DNA from: an uncultured Catenibacillus sp.
GTDB lineage: Bacteria; Bacillota; Clostridia; Lachnospirales; Lachnospiraceae
DNA length: 64,000 nucleotides
Direction of reading: 5' to 3'
Assembly: GCA_934339005.1 (NCBI GenBank)
Contig: CAKRHR010000009.1
Location: 1-64,000, forward strand
Position 1 is the first letter of the stretch; each line of letters starts with the position of its first letter. Below are positions 43,863 through 52,130 of the stretch, in pieces. The notes below the pieces were generated by a model. That model searched no databases. It was not told the DNA's origin and was given only the letters and a program-made list of their open reading frames with translations. Made by a program: the position numbers and the translations under genes.

Positions 43863-45230
43863 TTATTCAAGTATTTCTGTAATGACGTGTCCATCCACAT
43901 CCGCACCGAGATCAAGGCCAAGCAGTGCTGCCATTGTCACACCCTCATCTGCAAGATGCATCTTATCCACACTGACATTTTTTGCAATACCAGGACCTTT
44001 TGCCATAAAAAATGTACTGTAGTCCTCGCCCTCCGGCAGATAACCATGCACTGCCTTCATCGCATGCTCTTTCTCAATCTGGCGCTCGTCCGCAATAACA
44101 TTTTCACTGAAAGTACGCCATTCATCTAAGAAGAAATAACCATCTTTCGCTTCAAGCATCAGCGAACACCTCGGGTCTGCACCCCGTGCAATAGCCTCCT
44201 GCCGCGTAAATACATTTGCAATACCGCTTTCCGGATTTTCTTTTAACTTGTCAAACATTCTGTACAGTGTTTCCTGCAAATGACCATAACCATTTTTGAC
44301 ATAAATATAAGCACTTCCATCACAGTTTTTACAAATTGCTTTCCACGCAATCACTTCCTGGCCTTCAACTTCCAAGAGTCCTTTTTCCTTCAGAAAGTGA
44401 TTAGGGTATACAATCTTTGACACATCCTTCTGATAATGATCTCCAAGAATGATAACATCTGTATCTTTGTCCATATTCAATTTTTCCAGTGCAAACATAA
44501 TCTGACCCAAACGGGCATCATGCCGTTCAAGTGCCTCCCTAATTTCCGGCGCATGTACGCCATACAAATGTCTGTGTGTGTCCACATCTGTAAAATGTAC
44601 AAGTGTCAGATCCGGTCGGTAATGCTGCAATGTATATAAAAGTGACTGCTGAACAAAGTTGTCTAACTCAGGCTGACGTTTTCCATCACGCAAATGTCCA
44701 AATTTCTGATTCAGCACTGCCTGATAAGCAGGTGTACCATTTATTAAAGATGTTATAATCTGATTACTCCATGGACGGTTTGCAAAAATTTCAGGCATAT
44801 TGTACTGAATGTCTGATTTTGCAGTGACCGGCCAAAGAAGTGCCGCTACCTTCATACCTGACTTAATAGCCTCATCGTATAACGTCGTTCCCTTGATATA
44901 CTTGCGCTGCCAGTACCAGTCCGGTGATGCAAGCCCAGGCTGTACCTTCGTATTATTGATAATCCCATGCTTATTCGGCATGCGACCTGTAATAATGGTT
45001 GTATGTGCCGGATACGTAATACTAGGATAAACACTCTCTACATTTGTACAAACACTGGCATCTTTAAGAAACCGGCCAAAATTCGGCAGTTGCTTCATAT
45101 ATTCCATATCTGCACCGCCAACTGCATCCAGCGAAATCACAAGCATCCTTCTGACACATGCACTGCCTGTGCCTTCATTTTTTGTATTTTGTACACTTTT
45201 TTCATTTTTTCTATTTTTCGTATTTTTCAT
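43863..45230 (-). CDS. Nucleotide pyrophosphatase/phosphodiesterase-like protein (alkaline phosphatase superfamily)
   Basis: 455 residues. Marks of the ENPP-type fold: VISLDAVGGAD (metal Asp35), YPSITYPAHTTIITG (nucleophile Thr72), FTDVDTHRHLYG and ILGDHYQKDVSK (metal Asp/His). No signal peptide: the N-terminus is Asn/Lys-rich (MKNTKNRKNEKSVQNTKN) and soluble, so the enzyme is probably cytoplasmic, unlike many relatives. It may cleave nucleotide or phospholipid-type phosphodiesters. AGGAGG decides ATG 45230. It lies 41 bases after a histidine phosphatase gene. Confidence 0.8.
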   Translation of the reverse strand: MKNTKNRKNEKSVQNTKNEGTGSACVRRMLVISLDAVGGADMEYMKQLPNFGRFLKDASVCTNVESVYPSITYPAHTTIITGRMPNKHGIINNTKVQPGLASPDWYWQRKYIKGTTLYDEAIKSGMKVAALLWPVTAKSDIQYNMPEIFANRPWSNQIITSLINGTPAYQAVLNQKFGHLRDGKRQPELDNFVQQSLLYTLQHYRPDLTLVHFTDVDTHRHLYGVHAPEIREALERHDARLGQIMFALEKLNMDKDTDVIILGDHYQKDVSKIVYPNHFLKEKGLLEVEGQEVIAWKAICKNCDGSAYIYVKNGYGHLQETLYRMFDKLKENPESGIANVFTRQEAIARGADPRCSLMLEAKDGYFFLDEWRTFSENVIADERQIEKEHAMKAVHGYLPEGEDYSTFFMAKGPGIAKNVSVDKMHLADEGVTMAALLGLDLGADVDGHVITEILE

Positions 45231-45271
45231 TTTCACACCTCCTTCGCTTTCCAATCTATCAGATGGCTAGT

Positions 45272-45880
45272 TTAATAAAAAACCTTATTTTCATCCTTGA
45301 TGTGATAGTCACTACCATCAACCTCCACAATTACCGCTCCACAGTTTTGAAGCAGACCACCACTCCAGAAATCCTTCATTTCAAGCCCTTTAATATGCTT
45401 CATTATCGCCTTATCCGCAGCTCCATGCGCCACAATCATAATACGTGCATCGTTTGGATAAAGGTCTTTAATATCTTCTATGAAATCTGCAGTTCTGTCA
45501 CATAATTCTTTTAGTGATTCACCGTTTGGCGGTCTGTGATACTTCTCCGGATGGGAGAAAAAAACACTGAAACGCGGGTCACAGTCCGGACTCTTGATAT
45601 TATCAAAATCTGTTCCCTCCAAAATACCAAAGCACAATTCCCTGATACGCTTGTCCTTAACAACCCGCAGTGTCCTGTCCCCTTTTAAGATGCAGGCTGT
45701 TTCATAGGCACGCTGTAACGGACTTGAATAGATAGCATCAAAATGAATATCTTTGATAGCTTTAGCTGTCACCTGTGCAATATGTCTGCCTTCTTCTGTC
45801 AGTTCAATATCTGTACTTCCCTGAATTTTATGTGCGGCATTCCAGACGGTCTGGCCATGTCTGAAAATGTATAATTCCAT
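45272..45880 (-). CDS. Histidine phosphatase (phosphoglycerate mutase-like)
   Basis: 202 residues with the RHG motif at 8-10 (IFRHGQTVWNAAHKIQGSTDIELTEEG) and the second His in IMIVAHGAADKAIM. This branch acts on small phosphate esters; the substrate cannot be told. It starts three bases after the rarA stop and is the second gene of a five-gene minus-strand run. Confidence 0.85.
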   Translation of the reverse strand: MELYIFRHGQTVWNAAHKIQGSTDIELTEEGRHIAQVTAKAIKDIHFDAIYSSPLQRAYETACILKGDRTLRVVKDKRIRELCFGILEGTDFDNIKSPDCDPRFSVFFSHPEKYHRPPNGESLKELCDRTADFIEDIKDLYPNDARIMIVAHGAADKAIMKHIKGLEMKDFWSGGLLQNCGAVIVEVDGSDYHIKDENKVFY

Positions 45881-45883
45881 CGT

Positions 45884-47203
45884 TTATGACTCCTCTCGTA
45901 TTTTCTTTAACCATGCTTTCATTCTGGCTTCCTCACCTAAATCACCTGGTCTGTAAAAACTTGAGCCTACCAGTTCATCCGGCAGGTACTGCTGCTTTGC
46001 ATAATGGTTTTTATAATTATGCGCATACTGATAGCCAATACCATGTCCGAGCTTCTGCGCCCCTTTATAATGGCTGTCCATCAAATAGGCCGGTATCGTT
46101 GCTGTCCGGTTGTTACGCACAACTTCCATAGCCTCCTCAATCGCATTAATCGCTGCATTACTTTTTGGCGCACATGCCACATAAGCTGCAGCCTGTGCAA
46201 GCACGATCTGTCCCTCCGGCATTCCAAGACGTTCCGCCGCCTGTGCCGCAGACACTGCAATATTAAGTGCCATCGGATCCGCATTGCCAACATCCTCAGA
46301 CGCACAAATCATAATACGCCGCGCAATATAAGCCACTTCCTCACCTGCATAAAGCATTCTGGCAAGATAATAGACTGCTGCATCCGGATCAGATCCCCGC
46401 ATACTTTTAATAAAAGCAGAAATCGTATCATAATGATTATCACCTTTGTCGTATTTTACTACGCGTTTTTGAATACATTGTGAAGCTACTTCTAAAGTTA
46501 TGTAAATTTTACCGTCAGGCGCCCTGTCCGTTGTCAAAACTGCAAGTTCAACTGCATTAAGTGCCTGCCTGGCATCGCCGTTGGCAATATCTGCCAGAAA
46601 ATTTGCCGCGTCATCTTCAATTACTGCATCATAACTGCCCATTCCACGTTCATTGTCATACACTGCACGCATAACCAATGTTTTGATATCTTCTGTGGAC
46701 AGAGCTTTCAGTTCAAATATAATGGACCGGGAAATCAACGCCGAGTTGACTTCAAAAAAAGGATTTTCTGTGGTTGCACCAATCAAAATGACTGTACCAT
46801 CCTCCACAAATGGCAGCAAATAATCCTGCTGGCCTTTGTTAAAGCGATGAATTTCATCGATAAATAAAATCGTCTTGCGTCCATACATGCCCTGGGTCTG
46901 CCTGGCATTTTCAATGACCTGTTCCATATCCTTTTTGCCGGCACAGGTCGCATTAATCTGTGTAAATTCTGCCTTTGTCGTTTTTGCAATGACCTGGGCA
47001 ATCGTTGTTTTTCCGGTGCCCGGAGGTCCATACAAAATCAAAGAGCTTAATTTATCGGCTTTAATTGCTCTGTAAAGCAATTTATCTTTGCCGATAATAT
47101 GCTGCTGCCCTACGATCTCATCCAGCGTCTGTGGACGAAGCCTTGAGGCTAACGGCGATTCTTTGTCTTTATTATTTTCACGCATATAATCAAATAAATC
47201 CAT
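45884..47203 (-). CDS. rarA: Replication-associated recombination protein A (AAA+ ATPase)
   Basis: A 439-residue RarA/MgsA/WRNIP1 protein that acts at stalled replication forks. Start of the family at LASRLRPQTLDEIVGQQHIIG, Walker A GPPGTGKTT, Walker B ILFIDEIHRFNKGQQD, sensor-1 GATTENP, and the C-terminal tetramer part with YPLAR-like AVYYLARMLYAGEE and GIGYQYAHNY. It is first in the run rarA-phosphatase-phosphodiesterase-UMF1-DUF6472. Confidence 0.94.
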   Translation of the reverse strand: MDLFDYMRENNKDKESPLASRLRPQTLDEIVGQQHIIGKDKLLYRAIKADKLSSLILYGPPGTGKTTIAQVIAKTTKAEFTQINATCAGKKDMEQVIENARQTQGMYGRKTILFIDEIHRFNKGQQDYLLPFVEDGTVILIGATTENPFFEVNSALISRSIIFELKALSTEDIKTLVMRAVYDNERGMGSYDAVIEDDAANFLADIANGDARQALNAVELAVLTTDRAPDGKIYITLEVASQCIQKRVVKYDKGDNHYDTISAFIKSMRGSDPDAAVYYLARMLYAGEEVAYIARRIMICASEDVGNADPMALNIAVSAAQAAERLGMPEGQIVLAQAAAYVACAPKSNAAINAIEEAMEVVRNNRTATIPAYLMDSHYKGAQKLGHGIGYQYAHNYKNHYAKQQYLPDELVGSSFYRPGDLGEEARMKAWLKKIREES

Positions 47204-47333
47204 AATTGTCTTTTATCATCTCCGTTATATTTAGGGTTTGTCAAATTTAAAGTTATACTTATTTTTAGTTATATCTATTTTTATATTCTATAGCACTCTT
47301 GTTTTTATATATTTTAACAGCTTTTTATTATGT

Positions 47334-48392
47334 TTATGTCAGCGGTATATACGTTGGGATTTCCGCTTTCTCAAATGAAGGAATCTGTTCGTATGCGGTC
47401 AGGGCATAGTCAAATAATGACATGGCTGTCACTGCGCCACTGCCTTCTCCAAGGCACATATCCGCATGCAGACATGCTGAAAGATTAAGTGCTTCAAGCA
47501 CCATCTGTCCTGCAGGTTCCGCAGATACATGGGAGGCAAACAGATAATCCTTCACTGCCGGCACCATGCGCACCGCACATAATGCTGCAATTGATGAAAT
47601 AAATCCGTCAATCAAAATCGGGACTTTGTGAGCGGCTGCGCCAAGAAAACATCCGCACAGACCTGCAATATCAAGGCCTCCGACTTTTGAAATCACATCT
47701 ACTATATCCTCTGCATCTGGCTGATTTACTTCAATCGCTTTTGTAATCGCTTTGATTTTGCGTTCAAGTCCCGGAGTGGACAGTCCGGCACCACGGCCTG
47801 TCACAATTTCCGGTGACACGCCCAGCAGCACTGAGGCAATCGCACTGCTTGTGCTTGTATTGCCAATCCCCATCTCGCCTGTGGCAAATAAATCATAGCC
47901 ATCCTTTACAAGCTTCTCCACCATATCAATCCCGGCTTCCATAGCTTGTATTGCCTGAGCTCTTGTCATCGCCGGGCCTTTCGTCATGTTATTAGTGCCA
48001 TGCATCACCTTGTAATCTCTGACACCCGGGCAGTCAAAATCATCTTTAATCCCGACATCCACAGGGAATACATCTGCGCCTGCCACACCTGAAAGCACAC
48101 AAATCGTTGCATTGGCCTTTGTCATATTGCATGTCACTGTCGTTGTCACATGATTATCTGACTGTGTCACACCTTCCTCGATGATGCCGTTATCCGCCGC
48201 CATGACAATCACTGCTTTTTTGTGGATTTCTGGCATTATACGGTTCTGTATGCCCGCAAGTTTTACTATCATGGACTGCAGCTTGCCAAGACTTCTCAGC
48301 GGTATACATTTATTATCCCAGACTTTCCAAACACGCGCCATCATTGCCTGACTGGCAGGTGTAATTGTCCGTATCGTTTCTTCCAAATTCAT
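47334..48392 (-). CDS. cobT: Nicotinate-nucleotide-dimethylbenzimidazole phosphoribosyltransferase
   Basis: 352 residues; transfers ribose phosphate from nicotinate mononucleotide to the lower-ligand base, making alpha-ribazole phosphate for cobalamin. Marks: VMAADNGIIEEGVTQSDNHVT, GEMGIGNTSTSSAI, GRGAGLS and, near the C-terminus, CLGEGSGAVTAM with the catalytic Glu. It starts two bases after cobC. Last gene of the cobU-cobS-cobC-cobT operon. Confidence 0.95.
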   Translation of the reverse strand: MNLEETIRTITPASQAMMARVWKVWDNKCIPLRSLGKLQSMIVKLAGIQNRIMPEIHKKAVIVMAADNGIIEEGVTQSDNHVTTTVTCNMTKANATICVLSGVAGADVFPVDVGIKDDFDCPGVRDYKVMHGTNNMTKGPAMTRAQAIQAMEAGIDMVEKLVKDGYDLFATGEMGIGNTSTSSAIASVLLGVSPEIVTGRGAGLSTPGLERKIKAITKAIEVNQPDAEDIVDVISKVGGLDIAGLCGCFLGAAAHKVPILIDGFISSIAALCAVRMVPAVKDYLFASHVSAEPAGQMVLEALNLSACLHADMCLGEGSGAVTAMSLFDYALTAYEQIPSFEKAEIPTYIPLT

Positions 48393-48394
48393 TT

Positions 48395-49030
48395 TTAAAT
48401 GACCTCTCTTGAATTGATGCGGCGCACAACAAAATAGTCATCAGTATATTCAATCAGAGTGTACGCCCCCTGCTCAAAATCAAAATGCCAGGTGCCGTCA
48501 ATCGGCATATCCAACATCGCTGCCAGCATGCATCTGAAAGTACCGTTATGCGCAGCAATCAAAATATTTTCCTGACCTTTTGTTTCCTCAATAATCTGAT
48601 CCAGACCTTCCCTACAGCGAATAAAGAAATCATTAAAGGACTCGCCATGGGGTGGTCTTGTCGTCTTCCATTCTCTGCCCCAGAGTTCAAATTCCTTCGG
48701 CCACGCTTCCATGACCTCCTGATATGTAAGTCCTTCCCAGTCACCAAAATTCAATTCTTTAATGGAAGGCATCACAGACATATGAGGATATAAAATAATA
48801 TTTTCATTTCTGTCCAGGAAATAATTGTTCTGTAAAATAATTTCTGCCGTTGTTTCTGCACGTTCCAGATCGCTTGTATATACACTGTCAAATGGCACGC
48901 CTGCCAGTATCCGTGCAACATTTTCGACCTGCTCCATGCCATTTGCATTCATCGGTAAATCCATATTGCCATAATACAAATTACGGACATTGCCATCTGT
49001 TTCTCCATGTCGGACCAGATATATTTTCAT
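48395..49030 (-). CDS. cobC: Alpha-ribazole phosphatase-like histidine phosphatase
   Basis: 211 residues with RHGE (7-10, in YLVRHGETDGNVRNLYYGNMDLP), RAETTAEIIL, ELNFGDWEGL and IAAHNGTFRCML. This matches the CobC-type family that removes phosphate from alpha-ribazole phosphate. The place between cobS and cobT supports the call. ATG 49030 begins exactly at the family N-terminus (MKIYLVRHGE); the longer frame overlaps the cobS end region without a better site. Confidence 0.88.
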   Translation of the reverse strand: MKIYLVRHGETDGNVRNLYYGNMDLPMNANGMEQVENVARILAGVPFDSVYTSDLERAETTAEIILQNNYFLDRNENIILYPHMSVMPSIKELNFGDWEGLTYQEVMEAWPKEFELWGREWKTTRPPHGESFNDFFIRCREGLDQIIEETKGQENILIAAHNGTFRCMLAAMLDMPIDGTWHFDFEQGAYTLIEYTDDYFVVRRINSREVI

Positions 49031-49095
49031 AATGTAGGTACCTTCTTTCTCAAGTTTTTCCATGCTTGAATTATACAAATATTTGCATGTCTGTA

Positions 49096-49854
49096 TTATT
49101 TTATAATATTCAGCGTTGTGGCAGCGACACACAGTGCATAAAATAAAATCTCTATCACTTCCGAACCGGCACCTAACGTATCACCGGTCATACCACCGAT
49201 TTTACTCTCGATATAGCGTCTGAAGCCAAATGCCGCCAGCAGACAAATCGGCACAACAGCCGCCATCCACCAGTGCATTGTAAGCACCATCACTACCACA
49301 ATCACACCGCCGCCAATGCAGGTGCACAACAGGCAGGTTGCCAGACTGATACGTCCGATGTAGCTGTGTCCAAGGCCTTTATCTCTTGGATAAATGGCTT
49401 TGTACATCAAAATACCCTGTACCATTTTCCCGGCAATCGGCGCCAGAATCAGTATCAGCACCGGATGCGCCACATGCATCACAAGCAGGATTTTAAGGGC
49501 TAAATCAAAAAATGCTGCAATCACTCCATTAGTACCAACTCTGCTGTCCTTCATAATTTCAAGCATGCGTTCTCTTGTACGCGCCGAATAAATCGCATCT
49601 GCCGTATCGCACAGACCATCCAGATGAAATCCGCCGTTAATGCACAATTCTGCAAGCACTGCAAATAGCGCTGCTATACTCATCGGAAAAATATGTATGC
49701 ACAGCCAGAAGATACCCGCCTGAAATAATCCAATGATTCCCCCGACCATGGGCCAGTAAGCAACCCCTCTGGAAAGCATCTTGTCATCCACGTCAATCTG
49801 TTTGTTGATGGGAATTCTTGTCATTAATTGTATTGTTAGTATTAAAGTATTCAT
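49096..49854 (-). CDS. cobS: Adenosylcobinamide-GDP ribazoletransferase (cobalamin synthase)
   Basis: A 252-residue integral membrane enzyme with about six spans that joins alpha-ribazole to adenosylcobinamide-GDP. FHLDGLCDTADAIYSARTRERMLEIMKDSRVGTNGV is the hallmark region (seen as LDGLCDTADA and DSRVGTNG). The family N-terminus fits ATG 49854 (MNTLILTIQLMTRIP); a GTG at 49875 overlapping the cobU stop is possible. Second gene of the operon. Confidence 0.93.
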   Translation of the reverse strand: MNTLILTIQLMTRIPINKQIDVDDKMLSRGVAYWPMVGGIIGLFQAGIFWLCIHIFPMSIAALFAVLAELCINGGFHLDGLCDTADAIYSARTRERMLEIMKDSRVGTNGVIAAFFDLALKILLVMHVAHPVLILILAPIAGKMVQGILMYKAIYPRDKGLGHSYIGRISLATCLLCTCIGGGVIVVVMVLTMHWWMAAVVPICLLAAFGFRRYIESKIGGMTGDTLGAGSEVIEILFYALCVAATTLNIIK

Positions 49855-49871
49855 GTTTTTTTCTGCATACC

Positions 49872-50561
49872 TCACTTAATTTTCACAGGAATACCGCTGA
49901 CAACAAAATAAACCGCCTCTGCACGCTTTGCAAGCACCTGATTCACCAGTCCCATCATATCGCGAAACGCCCGTCCAAGAGGTGTTTCAGGAATCACGCC
50001 AAGGCCAATCTCATCCGTCACAATGACTAACGGTGCACCTGTTGCTTCTGCCGCATCTGCAAGCAATCCAAATTGTTTTAAAATCTCCTGTTCCGCGCTT
50101 TTATAATCAACATCTGCAAAATCAAATATATTCCAGTCCACATCACCGATAAAATCAAATAATAAATTAGTAATCATCGTCGATACGCTGTCCAACAGGA
50201 TACCCTCGTATTTTCCCTGAATTTCATACAAAAGCGTTTCCAGATGCGCATAACCTTCATACGTCTGCCATACCTCAGAACGTCTTGCCTGATGTCTGCG
50301 CACACGCTCTGCCATCTCATCATCTGTAATCTTTGCCGTGGCAAGATAGGCGTAGCGGGCACCATTTATAATTTGACTTTCTGATTTATTCTTTGCATCT
50401 GGTCTATTTGGACTTTCTGATTTGTTCTGCAGTATTTTTGCATATTCAGGGGACAATAAATTCTGTGGTTTTTCCTGACACGCTGTCGCAGGATAATGCA
50501 TTGCCAGATTTTCCGCATATTCACTTTTTCCGCTTCGGCTTCCACCTGTGACTAATATCAT
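49872..50561 (-). CDS. cobU: Adenosylcobinamide kinase / guanylyltransferase with an insertion
   Basis: 229 residues; phosphorylates adenosylcobinamide and attaches GMP. P-loop GGSRSGKS (6-13), ITDDEMAERVRRHQARR, LLDSVSTMITNLLFD and VIVTDEIGLGVIPETPLGRAFRDMMG. Between the P-loop helix and ARYAYLATAKI there are about 45 extra residues (~25-68) not present in the usual ~180-residue enzyme; they contain NKSESPNRPDAKNKSES, an internal repeat. First gene of cobUSCT. ATG 50561 has AAAGG upstream. Confidence 0.92.
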   Translation of the reverse strand: MILVTGGSRSGKSEYAENLAMHYPATACQEKPQNLLSPEYAKILQNKSESPNRPDAKNKSESQIINGARYAYLATAKITDDEMAERVRRHQARRSEVWQTYEGYAHLETLLYEIQGKYEGILLDSVSTMITNLLFDFIGDVDWNIFDFADVDYKSAEQEILKQFGLLADAAEATGAPLVIVTDEIGLGVIPETPLGRAFRDMMGLVNQVLAKRAEAVYFVVSGIPVKIK

Positions 50562-50882
50562 TTTCTTTTGCCTTTCTTTTATCATCTATGCACATTATTT
50601 CAATGTGCCTTGTTTCTATATAAATCTATAAATTAATTCAGAAAACATCTACGTACATTCTATCACAAACCCCCGTTTCTCACAAGGATAAAGACTGCTT
50701 TGGAACTTACAGCTACATAAGACTGTTGCTATACTTTGCTGCATAATACTTCATGATTTCTATCCACATAAACCTCTCCATCGGTCCTTGGCTCAACTTG
50801 CAATAAGTAAAAATGTATAGTATGATGTAAATATCTAAAAACAGAAATTTTGAATCTAAGTCAGGTTTAGAAGGGATAATTT
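50562..50882. other. 321-base region upstream of cobU
   Basis: Contains a 7-bp hairpin GCACATT/AATGTGC (50590-50608) just upstream of the cobU ribosome binding site. A cobalamin riboswitch was looked for and not recognised: no B12-box-like GCCACTG or paired elements. On the right is a short leader for the MNT-like remnant with GAAGGG. Confidence 0.5.
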
Positions 50883-51068
50883 ATGACAATAAATGAATTG
50901 GCCAAAAAATCCGGCATCAATCCAAAGGTTTTTGCTGAAATCATTGATTTGGCTAAAAAATATCAGATAGAGCTTGAATTTGATATCATCAATTTAGATA
51001 AGCCTGTAAGAAGCGAATTATTAGAATCTATTGAACGGGAGGGTATTATTTTCTATGAAAAAATTTGA
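50883..51068 (+). pseudogene. MNT-type nucleotidyltransferase remnant, catalytic middle deleted in frame
   Basis: 61 residues. The N-terminal part (INPKVFAEIIDLAKKYQIE) resembles the first helix of minimal nucleotidyltransferases; the C-terminal part (DIINLDKPVRSELLESIEREGIIFYEKI, cited as EREGIIFYEKI) resembles their usual end. The GSxxxG and DxD catalytic segment that should stand between is absent, with the frame kept. A HepT-like start overlaps its end by 14 bases, as in complete MntA-HepT pairs. Homology is from memory; GAAGGG gives a usable ribosome binding site, so a short protein may still be made. Confidence 0.5.
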
Positions 51069-51114
51069 AAATTTTAAATCAATAACAGTTTTATTGAAAG
51101 GACGATTTTTATGA
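51055..51114 (+). pseudogene. HepT-like fragment, 19 codons
   Basis: MKKFENFKSITVLLKGRFL is followed by a stop that overlaps the DUF4250 ATG (ATGA). MKKFENF-type openings are typical of HepT-family partners (about 130 residues), so only the first helix is left. It overlaps the MNT-type remnant. Very short; support comes from context. Confidence 0.35.
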
Positions 51115-51290
51115 ATACAATCCCAAAAGACCCCGTCATGCTTTTAAGTTATGTCAACTTAAAACTGCGTGATATGTACAGTACACTTGATGCGATGTGT
51201 GAAGATTTAGAATTGAATAAGGATGAACTTATTCAGAAGCTGGCAACGATTGACTATTCCTACGATGCCGCACAAAATCAATTTATTTGA
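51111..51290 (+). CDS. DUF4250 family small protein
   Basis: 59 residues: MNTIPKDPVMLLSYVNLKLRDMYSTLDAMCEDLELNKDELIQKLATIDYSYDAAQNQFI, of which PKDPVMLLSYVN and YSYDAAQNQF are the family landmarks. It is an acidic helical protein of unknown function, common in Clostridia. AAAGGA lies upstream. It lies 44 bases before cdd and is likely co-transcribed with it. Confidence 0.85.
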   Translation: MNTIPKDPVMLLSYVNLKLRDMYSTLDAMCEDLELNKDELIQKLATIDYSYDAAQNQFI

Positions 51291-51334
51291 AAAATGCTAC
51301 ATTCACCAATATTTCGCAGGAAAGGACTGATTTT

Positions 51335-51730
51335 ATGGATTATCAGCTTTTATTGGATGCCGCTGTTGAAGCCTCCGGCCATGCTTACACGCCTTATTCT
51401 CATTTTAAAGTCGGTGCCGCATTGCTGACTGCAGATGGAAAGATTTATACAGGCTGCAATATTGAGAATGCCTCTTATTCCGCAACAAACTGTGCTGAAC
51501 GCACAGCAATTTTTAAAGCTGTCAGCGAAGGCTGCACCGATTTTAAAGTCATTGCCATTATCGGCCACAAAGAAAACGAACCTCTGCAATTTTGCCCGCC
51601 ATGTGGTACATGCAGACAGGTTTTAGCCGAATTTTGCGAGGCAGATTTTGAAATTGTTTTGATGAATGATGCCAGAGAAATCAAAGTATATACATTAGCT
51701 GAACTTCTGCCGGAACATTTCAGTTTGTAA
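51335..51730 (+). CDS. cdd: Cytidine deaminase
   Basis: A 131-residue homotetrameric-type enzyme that turns cytidine and deoxycytidine into uridines in pyrimidine salvage. Zinc ligands C53 (with the catalytic Glu in NCAERTA, E55), C90 and C93 in CPPCGTCRQVL. YTGCNIENASYSATN is the substrate-binding strand. ATG 51335 has AAAGGA upstream and matches the family N-terminus; the longer frame overlaps the DUF4250 end. Confidence 0.94.
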   Translation: MDYQLLLDAAVEASGHAYTPYSHFKVGAALLTADGKIYTGCNIENASYSATNCAERTAIFKAVSEGCTDFKVIAIIGHKENEPLQFCPPCGTCRQVLAEFCEADFEIVLMNDAREIKVYTLAELLPEHFSL

Positions 51731-51731
51731 T

Positions 51732-52052
51732 TTATTTTCTTCTTCGTGTTTCACTGCGCACTGATGAGCTGATTGCATAAATTGCCATGACTGCAATTAC
51801 TGCGCCAGCAGCATAATATATCCATTGCTGATGCACCCATAAATAAATCGCCAGCAATACAAAGACCAGTCCAAGAAATAAAAACGTAATGGCTGATTGG
51901 CGGTAATGTGGTTTTTTATCCATTTTTTCACGTTCTTCTTTGGATGCGAATATGTATGCGTTATTGAATAAAAAGCCTTTTTCCATAAAGGAAAAAACAC
52001 TGATTATCAGGGATACCACCCCTAAAACCATTAAAATAATCATCTTTGCCAT
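51732..52052 (-). CDS. DUF3784-like membrane protein
   Basis: 106 residues with three hydrophobic segments: MIILMVLGVVSLIISVFSF, ITFLFLGLVFVLLAIYLWV and IYYAAGAVIAVMAIYAI. The cytoplasmic loop FASKEEREKMDKKPHYRQ after the first helix is characteristic of DUF3784 (a SKEEREK motif). Function unknown. It converges with cdd, with only two bases between stops and no terminator visible. Confidence 0.7.
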   Translation of the reverse strand: MAKMIILMVLGVVSLIISVFSFMEKGFLFNNAYIFASKEEREKMDKKPHYRQSAITFLFLGLVFVLLAIYLWVHQQWIYYAAGAVIAVMAIYAISSSVRSETRRRK

Positions 52053-52130
52053 AGATCATTCCTCCGATTTTCAGTTTTTACAATTTTCAGTTTTGTTTGA
52101 TTTTCATTATCTATTTGCTATTTTTTGCCG

